DNA of 10,368 nucleotides from Aquincolibacterium sp041674705 (GTDB lineage Bacteria > Omnitrophota > Omnitrophia > Omnitrophales > Aquincolibacteriaceae). The position numbers were made by a program, and so were the translations under genes. Under the pieces are notes generated by a model. It was given only the letters and a program-made list of their open reading frames with translations, made no database searches and had not been told where the DNA came from. The DNA lies in assembly GCA_041674705.1 (NCBI GenBank), contig JBAYVF010000029.1, forward strand, positions 1-10,368, written 5' to 3'. Shown here in pieces: positions 4,524-10,368 of the stretch (position 1 is the stretch's first letter; every line of letters begins with the position of its first letter).

Positions 4524-5345
4524 ATGAGACCCCAAAAAATCGATCCGTCTCTTATCAAGCAAATAGCGGGAATCAGGAATTTATGTATTGTTTTGGACTA
4601 TGACGGGACATTAACTCCCATCGTGAGCCGACCATCCCAGGCAAAGCTGGCTTCAGGCGTGAGGGCAACGCTCGGCGTCCTTTCCGAAATGCCGGGGATC
4701 AGGGCAGCGATCCTTAGCGGGCGTTCGTTAAACGATGTCGAGAGATTGGTCGGGATCGATAGCTTGGATTATGTGGGGAACCACGGCCTGGAAAGGAAGA
4801 TCCGAAGCGTGGTCAGTTTGGATCCGTATGCCGTCAAATTCCGGGAATTTATTTCGCAGCTCACGGAAGACCTTAAACGTTCCCTGAAGAACATTCCGGG
4901 CATTTTAGTGGAAGATAAAACCTATAGTCTCAGCGTGCATTACCGGAACGTGGCCTCTAAAAATATCCCCAAAGCTCGCCGGATCTTTAACAAAGCATGG
5001 GATGATTTCTCGGCGAAAATATTTTTCCGGATCAAGCCAGGCAAGAAGGTATGGGAAGTGCGTCCGGCCTACGGTTGCTCGGACAAAGGGTGTGCTGTCG
5101 GATTGCTTTCCGGGTCGGTTCCCAAAGCGCAGGGAAAGAACTCAGCGATAGTCTATCTCGGGGACGATGTGACGGATGAAGATGCTTTTAAAACTTTAAA
5201 AAGGTCGGATTTTTCTATCAGGGTGGGATACAACTTCCGTACTGCCGCACGTTACTGGCTGAGATCCCCAGCCGAAGTTGCCGTTTTCTTGAAGCAATTG
5301 ATCGAAGCGAGAAAAAGGATATTTTCCGATAATGTCCAAAGATAA
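4524..5345 (+). CDS. otsB: Trehalose-6-phosphate phosphatase (OtsB)
   Basis: This 273-residue HAD-superfamily phosphatase converts trehalose-6-phosphate to trehalose. HAD motif I is LDYDGTLTPI, with nucleophile D25 and D27. Motif II is around S65 (AILSGRS) and is followed by the OtsB-typical YVGNHGLE (83-90). The cap has KKVWEVRP (173-181), with SDKG (K188) as motif III. Motif IV is YLGDDVTDEDAF (211-222), with the Mg2+-binding D214 and D215. Length is normal for OtsB. The SD (TGAGG) overlaps the otsA stop codon and the 3' end overlaps treS by 14 bases, so the three genes are probably translationally coupled. Together with the preceding GT20 protein it completes the OtsAB trehalose route. Confidence 0.95.
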   Translation: MRPQKIDPSLIKQIAGIRNLCIVLDYDGTLTPIVSRPSQAKLASGVRATLGVLSEMPGIRAAILSGRSLNDVERLVGIDSLDYVGNHGLERKIRSVVSLDPYAVKFREFISQLTEDLKRSLKNIPGILVEDKTYSLSVHYRNVASKNIPKARRIFNKAWDDFSAKIFFRIKPGKKVWEVRPAYGCSDKGCAVGLLSGSVPKAQGKNSAIVYLGDDVTDEDAFKTLKRSDFSIRVGYNFRTAARYWLRSPAEVAVFLKQLIEARKRIFSDNVQR

Positions 5346-6981
5346 CCTGTGGTACAAGGATGCCATTATCTACGAGCTGCATGTCAAAACCTTCTTTGAC
5401 AGCAATCAAAATGGTTATGGTGACTTTTCCGGTCTGACCCAGAAACTGGATTATCTCCAGGACCTCGGCATCAACTGTATTTGGCTCCTCCCGTTCTACA
5501 AATCTCCCATGAAGGACGATGGATATGACATTGCCTATTACGAAGAGATCGCTTCCGAATACGGCACGACGGAGGACTTTCAGGACTTTGTTAAGGAAGC
5601 TCACCGCCGCGGGATCAAGGTTCTTATCGAGCTTGTGATGAATCATACATCGGATGTGCACCCATGGTTTCTTGAAGCCCGCTCTTCCAGGACATCTTCG
5701 AAGCGGGATTTTTATGTCTGGAGCGATCATCCTGAGCAATATAAGGACGCCAGAATTATTTTTTCAGACTCGGAAAAATCCAATTGGACCTATGATCCCG
5801 TCTCAGGGCAATACTACTGGCACCGTTTTTTCAGCCACCAACCGGATCTCAATTACAATAATCCCCAAGTGCAAAAAGCTATGCACGACGTGCTGTTCTT
5901 TTGGCTGAAGATGGGTATCGATGGTTTCCGTCTGGACGCCGTGCCTTATCTTTTTGAACGAGAAGGAACGAATTGCGAAAATCTTCCAGAAACGCACACC
6001 TATCTCAAAAGTTTACGGGCTCAATTAGATAAATCTTTTAAGGACAAGGTTCTGCTTGGAGAGGCGAATCAGTGGCCTGCGGACGTGCGGCCTTATTTTG
6101 GAGATGGAGATGAATGCCACATGGCGTTTCATTTTCCGCTCATGCCTCGGATTTTCATGGCGATTCGTAAAGAAGACAACACACCGATCCTTGAGATCAT
6201 GAAACAGACCCCCCAGATCCCTGAGAATTGCCAGTGGGCGCTTTTCCTCCGCAACCATGATGAACTAACGCTTGAGATGGTGACACAGGAAGAGCGGGAT
6301 TATATGTACCGTGAATATGCGGCGGACCCCAAGGCTAGATTGAATTTGGGGATTCGGCGTCGGCTTGCGCCTCTTATGAATAATGGCCGGCGTCAAATGG
6401 AGCTTCTCAACAGTCTCTTATTTAGCCTCCCCGGGACGCCGGTTATTTACTATGGTGATGAGATCGGCATGGGGGACAATATTCATCTTGGTGATCGGGA
6501 TGGTGTCCGGACACCCATGCAGTGGAACGGGAACAAGAATGCGGGTTTTTCGACAGTAGATCCTGAAAAACTTTATTCTCCGGTGATCATTGATCCTGTC
6601 TATGGCTACCAGGCCATCAATGTTGAAGCTCAAAGCATGACCCAATCGTCTTTTCTCAACTGGACAAAGCGTATGATCCGTGTTCGGAAAAGCCTTAAAG
6701 CATTTGGCCGCGGGACGATCGAATTTCTCCAGCATCAAAATCAGAAGATCCTGGCTTACATTCGCGCCTATGAGGACGAGACACTTCTTATCGTGAATAA
6801 TCTCTCGCGGTATGTGCAGCCCGTTGAATTGGACCTGAAACAATATAACGGATGGGAGCCTCTTGAACTCTGGGGCAACGTCAAATTCCCCAAGATCGGT
6901 GAACTCCCATATTTTTTGACCCTCGGACCGCATAGCTTTTACTGGTTCCGGTTGATGAAGACAAAAACAAATCCTTCGTAA
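5332..6981 (+). CDS. treS: Trehalose synthase (maltose-trehalose isomerase, GH13)
   Basis: This 549-residue GH13 alpha-amylase family enzyme is predicted to interconvert trehalose and maltose (EC 5.4.99.16). The N-terminal WYKDAIIYELHVKTFFDSN and the (beta/alpha)8 motifs are all present: ELVMNHTS (100-107), GIDGFRLDAVPYL with nucleophile D202, GEANQWP with acid/base E244, and LRNHDE with D310. GDGDECHMAFHFPLMPR (257-273) is typical of TreS rather than general alpha-glucosidases. Length matches stand-alone TreS without a fused maltokinase. ATG 5332 lies inside otsB in another frame. A TreS beside OtsAB lets the cell tune trehalose either way, or feed maltose to alpha-glucan synthesis. No maltokinase or GlgE is in the window. 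A 42-nt gap with no terminator separates it from the next gene. Confidence 0.93.
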   Translation: MSKDNLWYKDAIIYELHVKTFFDSNQNGYGDFSGLTQKLDYLQDLGINCIWLLPFYKSPMKDDGYDIAYYEEIASEYGTTEDFQDFVKEAHRRGIKVLIELVMNHTSDVHPWFLEARSSRTSSKRDFYVWSDHPEQYKDARIIFSDSEKSNWTYDPVSGQYYWHRFFSHQPDLNYNNPQVQKAMHDVLFFWLKMGIDGFRLDAVPYLFEREGTNCENLPETHTYLKSLRAQLDKSFKDKVLLGEANQWPADVRPYFGDGDECHMAFHFPLMPRIFMAIRKEDNTPILEIMKQTPQIPENCQWALFLRNHDELTLEMVTQEERDYMYREYAADPKARLNLGIRRRLAPLMNNGRRQMELLNSLLFSLPGTPVIYYGDEIGMGDNIHLGDRDGVRTPMQWNGNKNAGFSTVDPEKLYSPVIIDPVYGYQAINVEAQSMTQSSFLNWTKRMIRVRKSLKAFGRGTIEFLQHQNQKILAYIRAYEDETLLIVNNLSRYVQPVELDLKQYNGWEPLELWGNVKFPKIGELPYFLTLGPHSFYWFRLMKTKTNPS

Positions 6982-7023
6982 GATAATAATTCTGTAAAAC
7001 TTCAAAAAAGAGGTTGTGTCCGA

Positions 7024-8352
7024 ATGACTTTTGGTTTCGAACTTATCATTATTGCGTTAATGTTGATAGTGAATGCCATTTTTGCATCCTATGAAATGGC
7101 TCTTGCGTCGATTTCGAAGGCAAGGCTTGCTGCACTATGCCAGCAAAAGAAAAAAGGAGCTGAACAAGCGGCTTACATGAAAGACCGCATGGAAGCAAGC
7201 CTTGCTGTCGTGCAACTGGGGATAACCTTTGCTGGGGCCTTGGCAGCGGCAACCGGTGGAGCTGGGATGCAGGAATTTTTTACACCATTTCTGACGGAGA
7301 CTCTTCGGATCCCAGGTTATTTCGCCGAAGTTCTCGCGGTCATATGTCTGGTGATCCCGCTAAGCGCTTTTACGATCATTTTCGCCGAGCTTGTTCCCAA
7401 GATGTTTGCCTTGCAGAACAAGGAGTGGGTCTTTCTCTCGCTTTCGCCAACCATGAAAGTAATTGCCCACATTACGAATCCCATCGTTTTCTTTTTCGAG
7501 GGGACTGTTAAAAGAGTCATGAGATTAAGTGCGGGGAAGTTGCGGCAAGACGGGCCGACCGAGGAACAGCAGGGACTTCACGAGCTGAGATCCGCTGTTG
7601 CGCTGGCACGAACTTCGCGGGTGATCGGAGCCGCGGAAGAAAAGATCGTTTTATCTGCGGCTGAATTTTCCCGGAGGATCGTTTCCGGTATCATGTTGCC
7701 TGTTTCCGATATCGTTATGATCCCGGTCACGGACAATCTTTCGGATGCCTTTATCAAAGCTCACCTAGATATGCATACACGTTACCCGGTCTGTGAACGC
7801 GAGAAGGATCCGCAGACGATCATGGGTTATGTGAATTTTAAAGATATCATCAATGCGCTGAAGGTGAATCCCGGCAGTCCCGACATTCGCGGAATCACAA
7901 GACCTATTCCGTCCGTGAACAGAAACTCACGGCTTTCGGATGTATTGAGTCAGCTGATCCATGATAAGACCCATATTACTTTGGTTCGCGATGAAGATGC
8001 GAGGGTCGTCGGGCTGATCGCCCTGGAGGATCTGATCGAAGAACTGGTGGGAGATATTGAGGACGAATACGACCGTCTTCCGGGCCATGTTCATCCTTTT
8101 GGTTCATCTTGGATCATGGGGGGCGGTGTTCCTATGAGCCTTGTAATTTCAACACTAGGTTTGGAGCTTGAGTTGCAACCGGCAACAGCTGGGGCGCAGA
8201 CGCTTGCGGAATGGGTCAATCAAAAGCTGGGCCGGTCACCTGAACCCGGGGAGGTTGCGCGACTGGGCGATGTGACGGTGACAGCAAGAAAGCTGAGACG
8301 AAAAAAGATCTACGAGTGCATTGTCGGTCTCACGAGAGATCAATCTCATTAA
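7024..8352 (+). CDS. CNNM/CorC-family transporter (DUF21-CBS-CorC_HlyC)
   Basis: This 442-residue membrane protein has the standard order of the family. The DUF21/CNNM transmembrane domain covers about 1-195 and includes NAIFASYEMALASISKARL (17-35) and the AELVPK motif (121-126). A CBS pair follows at about 220-345, ending in the hallmark ALEDLIEELVGDIEDEYD (333-350). The CorC_HlyC domain is at about 355-437. Relatives export Mg2+ (CNNM, CorC/MpfA-type) or are labelled hemolysin-like; true hemolysin activity is unlikely. CBS domains usually bind ATP-Mg and gate transport. AGAGG upstream serves as SD with a rather long 10-nt spacer. In this operon the gene would help adjust divalent cation content as ionic strength changes; the exact ion is not shown by sequence. 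Confidence 0.9.
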   Translation: MTFGFELIIIALMLIVNAIFASYEMALASISKARLAALCQQKKKGAEQAAYMKDRMEASLAVVQLGITFAGALAAATGGAGMQEFFTPFLTETLRIPGYFAEVLAVICLVIPLSAFTIIFAELVPKMFALQNKEWVFLSLSPTMKVIAHITNPIVFFFEGTVKRVMRLSAGKLRQDGPTEEQQGLHELRSAVALARTSRVIGAAEEKIVLSAAEFSRRIVSGIMLPVSDIVMIPVTDNLSDAFIKAHLDMHTRYPVCEREKDPQTIMGYVNFKDIINALKVNPGSPDIRGITRPIPSVNRNSRLSDVLSQLIHDKTHITLVRDEDARVVGLIALEDLIEELVGDIEDEYDRLPGHVHPFGSSWIMGGGVPMSLVISTLGLELELQPATAGAQTLAEWVNQKLGRSPEPGEVARLGDVTVTARKLRRKKIYECIVGLTRDQSH

Positions 8353-8361
8353 GGAGCCATC

Positions 8362-8472
8362 ATGAAATTGTCGGGTTGGATTTTTTTGACTTGCAGTTGG
8401 TGCGCGATCATTAGTTTGATGATCTTTGCCTACTCAAAGGTCTTAAGTGCCAAAAAGAAAAAACAAGGCTGA
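8362..8472 (+). CDS. Single-TM microprotein (36 aa) before the antiporter gene
   Basis: The ATG at 8362 follows AAGGAG (8351-8356) with a 5-nt spacer; the gene starts 9 bp after the transporter gene stop and ends 14 bp before the antiporter gene. The product begins MKLSGWIFL, has one hydrophobic helix at about residues 5-26 with two Cys (11 and 14), and ends in a basic tail (SAKKKKQG). The SGWIF start and single helix resemble small accessory subunits encoded beside sodium symporters (MetS-like or symporter small accessory proteins), from memory. A small partner of the carrier encoded at 8487 is the best reading. The strong SD and snug spacing argue that it is a real gene. Confidence 0.65.
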   Translation: MKLSGWIFLTCSWCAIISLMIFAYSKVLSAKKKKQG

Positions 8473-8486
8473 CCAGGTTCCTATCA

Positions 8487-9728
8487 ATGGCACATCATGA
8501 TTGGCTTCCCGAATTTTGGATGACGGTCCCTTTTATCGGGCTGCTGCTTTCGATCGCCATTCTTCCGCTGGTTGCTCATAGATTCTGGCATCCCTTGAGA
8601 AATCAGGCGCTTGTCGCCTCATTTTTCTCCCTCCCCGTTATCTACCTGTGCCTCGTTCATAACCCCCATCTTCTTGTTACCGGACTTGAGCATTACCTTT
8701 CGTTCGTGATTCTTCTCGGTTCGCTTTTCATCGTTTCCGGGGGGATACGGTTGGCAGGTGATCTGATGAGCACGCCCATTGCAAATATGGGTATGCTTGC
8801 GCTAGGGGCTGTGCTTGCCAATCTGATAGGGACCACGGGGGCGAGCATGGTCTTGATTCGTCCCTTTCTTGATGCCAATGGTTACCGCAAACATCATATT
8901 CATCTTCCAGTATTCTTTATCATCATTGTTAGCAATATCGGGGGTTTGCTGACGCCGCTCGGAGATCCGCCTCTCTTTCTCGGGTATTTGTTGGGTGTTC
9001 CATTCTTTTGGACCTTGAAACTCTTTCCCATCTGGGCTGTAGCCCTCATCTCTTTGCTCGGTGTCTTTTGCCTGATCGATGCACGGGCCTTTGACAAAGA
9101 ACCGGAACGACAGCAGCAGAAAGCGGGCTCTGATAAACCGGTGATTTTGAAAGGAAAGAGGAACCTTTTTTGCCTCGCAGGCATACTCGTGGCCGTATTC
9201 CTTCCGTCGCCTCTCAGAGAAGTCTTTATGATCGCCGCGGCGCTGATCTCGTTAAGGATCACGCCCAAGAGTTATCATGAGGCGAACGGTTTTGATTTTT
9301 ATCCGATCTTGGAGGTGGCGATTCTTTTCCTGGGTATTTTTATCACTATGGAACCGGCGCTTGAGATCCTTTATCTGAAGGGCAATGAGTTGGGATTCCA
9401 ATTTCCGTGGCAATTCTTTTGGGCGACGGGTCTGTTCTCGATGTTCCTGGATAATGCGCCGACGTATCTGACCTTTGTGACCTTGGCCCAGGGACTAGGA
9501 CTGGGCGGACCCTATGTGAATGTGCCGGAAGGTATCCTTGCGGCGATCAGCACTGGAGCGGTTTTTTTTGGAGCGGCAACCTACATCGGAAATGCTCCGA
9601 ACTTTATGGTTCGTAGCATTGCGACGCATAAAGGTTGGAAAATGCCGAGCTTCTTTGGCTATCTTTTCTGGTCCGGCATTGTTCTTTTACCGCTTTTTTT
9701 TATCATACACATTGCTTTTTTCCGTTGA
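8487..9728 (+). CDS. Predicted Na+/H+ antiporter-like carrier (CitMHS/NhaD-related)
   Basis: This 413-residue polytopic protein has about 10-12 hydrophobic helices and a hydrophilic loop at about 200-225. Recognisable ion-transporter-superfamily features are GTTGASMVLIRPFL (115-128), SNIGGLLTPLGDPPLFLGYL (149-168), FLDNAPTYLTF (320-330) and GNAPNFMVRSIA (368-379). The paired re-entrant-type motifs in the two halves fit an inverted-repeat carrier. Proteins of this type (the CitMHS_2 family, as I recall it) are usually annotated as sodium:proton antiporters or putative citrate carriers. Substrate is not certain, but salt/pH homeostasis suits the operon. The SD is weak (AGG 8475-8477), so translation may be coupled to the microprotein gene just upstream. 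It is the last gene of the block. Confidence 0.82.
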   Translation: MAHHDWLPEFWMTVPFIGLLLSIAILPLVAHRFWHPLRNQALVASFFSLPVIYLCLVHNPHLLVTGLEHYLSFVILLGSLFIVSGGIRLAGDLMSTPIANMGMLALGAVLANLIGTTGASMVLIRPFLDANGYRKHHIHLPVFFIIIVSNIGGLLTPLGDPPLFLGYLLGVPFFWTLKLFPIWAVALISLLGVFCLIDARAFDKEPERQQQKAGSDKPVILKGKRNLFCLAGILVAVFLPSPLREVFMIAAALISLRITPKSYHEANGFDFYPILEVAILFLGIFITMEPALEILYLKGNELGFQFPWQFFWATGLFSMFLDNAPTYLTFVTLAQGLGLGGPYVNVPEGILAAISTGAVFFGAATYIGNAPNFMVRSIATHKGWKMPSFFGYLFWSGIVLLPLFFIIHIAFFR

Positions 9729-9800
9729 ACCAGATCGTTCATGCCGCATCTGAAGTTTGCGGACAGAGCGTCACAGTGAATCGCGGTTTTATTGGGGGTT

Positions 9801-9834
9801 TTGGCGCGACCGAATTGGCGTCTAAGGGTATAAT
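9801..9834 (+). promoter_or_regulatory. Candidate promoter with TATAAT and a TTGGCG repeat
   Basis: A perfect -10 hexamer TATAAT lies at 9829-9834, which would start transcripts near 9841. No good -35 is seen at 16-18 bp (9806-9811 is gcgacc). TTGGCG occurs at 9801-9806 and again at 9815-9820, a 14-bp period, and could be an activator or repressor site. The region 9729-9800 shows no T-tailed hairpin after the antiporter gene; CCGCA and TGCGG around 9742-9760 form only a weak stem. Confidence 0.4.
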
Positions 9835-9878
9835 CATTGTCAATGAGAGACCAAAACACAAAGAAAGAGAGTAGATCA

Positions 9879-10368
9879 ATGACGTCCGTAGCAGTCGATC
9901 TTCAAGCGTTCCGCCTAGCCTCGCAAAAGAGCGAGATCAAACGGCTTTTTCTTTTGTTTGGGATTGTGGGGGTGATGATTCTTCAGACACTCGCGCGGCA
10001 TATGGCTGGCGGAATTATGATTCAGGGGAAAGCGTTCACGCTCGCGTTGGAAGTCCTCACGCTCGTGACGTGTTATGTGGCGTGTTTCTTGTTTGCCGTC
10101 CGGCGCGCCGATCGTGACAAACGGCTTTTGCCGTCCTGGGTATGGATTTTTAGCGTCATAGTCGAATCTTCACTGCCAACGGCTGCAGTTTTCTGCCTGG
10201 TCAAACTTGCGCCGATCAATCCCCTCGAAGCGATTGCCGCGCCGGCGATACTTCTTTATGGGGTGTTTGCTGCGGCCAATGTGCTTCGCCTCAGCCCCAA
10301 ACTGTGTTTGCTTTTTGGGGTTGTAGGAACTTCAGGTTATGTGGCTGTGACGGTTTATGCCGTAGCCA
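9879..10368 (+). CDS. Multi-TM membrane protein, N-terminal part (possible class III cyclase)
   Basis: The frame is open from ATG 9879 to the window end, giving 163 residues. After a polar start (MTSVAVDLQAFRLASQKSEIKR) there are about five hydrophobic segments, at about 23-39, 53-75, 88-108, 113-134 and 141-162. Short motifs such as VIVESSLPT and ILLYGVFAAANVLRLSPKLCLLFG recall the N-terminal membrane domain of some class III adenylate/guanylate cyclases. No catalytic domain is inside the window, so a sensor kinase, phosphatase or GGDEF protein is equally open. ATG 9879 has a purine-rich SD-like run (GAGAG, 9867-9871). ATG 9843 in the same frame would add 12 residues, but it lacks an SD and lies at the expected transcript start. 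Confidence 0.75.
   Translation, partial: MTSVAVDLQAFRLASQKSEIKRLFLLFGIVGVMILQTLARHMAGGIMIQGKAFTLALEVLTLVTCYVACFLFAVRRADRDKRLLPSWVWIFSVIVESSLPTAAVFCLVKLAPINPLEAIAAPAILLYGVFAAANVLRLSPKLCLLFGVVGTSGYVAVTVYAVA

Noticed and set aside
9520..9874. Small + strand frames overlapping the antiporter gene end and the following gap.
   Set aside because: They are out-of-frame with the conserved antiporter C-terminus, have no SD and no family features.
1..10368. CRISPR arrays, insertion sequences or transposase genes.
   Set aside because: No regularly spaced repeats, no transposase or integrase motifs and no terminal inverted repeats with target duplications were found.

Overview
The window looks like part of the chromosome of an uncultured Gram-negative bacterium of roughly balanced base composition. 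All genes lie on the + strand, most start codons follow purine-rich Shine-Dalgarno (SD) sites, and the one tRNA gene does not encode its CCA end. The gene set (rodA, mscS, otsA-otsB-treS, a CNNM/CorC-type transporter, a CitMHS/NhaD-like antiporter) does not fix the phylum. A lineage such as Omnitrophota or a PVC relative is a guess only.

Left edge (1-1098). The C-terminus of RodA ends at 133. About 960 bases follow with one clear gene, tRNA-Pro(UGG) at 474-546. The rest is dense in inverted repeats: three back-to-back hairpins at 165-280, a 9-bp long-range helix at 329/390, three good intrinsic terminators or perfect stems around the tRNA, and a 16-bp copy of the tRNA 3' end at 729-744. A good sigma70-type promoter at 894-923 then drives a leader of about 145 nt. 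That leader contains a tiny SD-preceded reading frame (MVGPPSDV), whose Pro-Pro codons lie in the 5' arm of a strong intrinsic terminator at 1036-1075.

Centre (1099-9728). Nine tightly spaced genes look like one operon for osmotic and ionic homeostasis: two single-TM microproteins, an MscS-family mechanosensitive channel, a membrane-anchored HAMP-OtsA fusion, OtsB, TreS, a CNNM/CorC-type transporter, a third single-TM microprotein, and a predicted Na+/H+ antiporter-like carrier. OtsA and OtsB would make trehalose from nucleotide-sugar and glucose-6-phosphate. TreS would interconvert trehalose and maltose. MscS would release solutes on hypo-osmotic shock. The two carriers would handle Mg2+ or other divalent cations and Na+/H+. 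No intrinsic terminator was seen inside this block.

Right edge (9729-10368). A 150-base intergenic region with a perfect TATAAT precedes a multi-TM protein that runs off the window. It resembles the N-terminal membrane domain of some class III adenylate cyclases, but no catalytic domain is visible.

The most interesting item is the candidate leader-peptide attenuator in front of the osmoadaptation operon. Next are the sensor-like fusion of OtsA to a TM/HAMP module, the three Lys-tailed microproteins, and the structured non-coding region around the tRNA.
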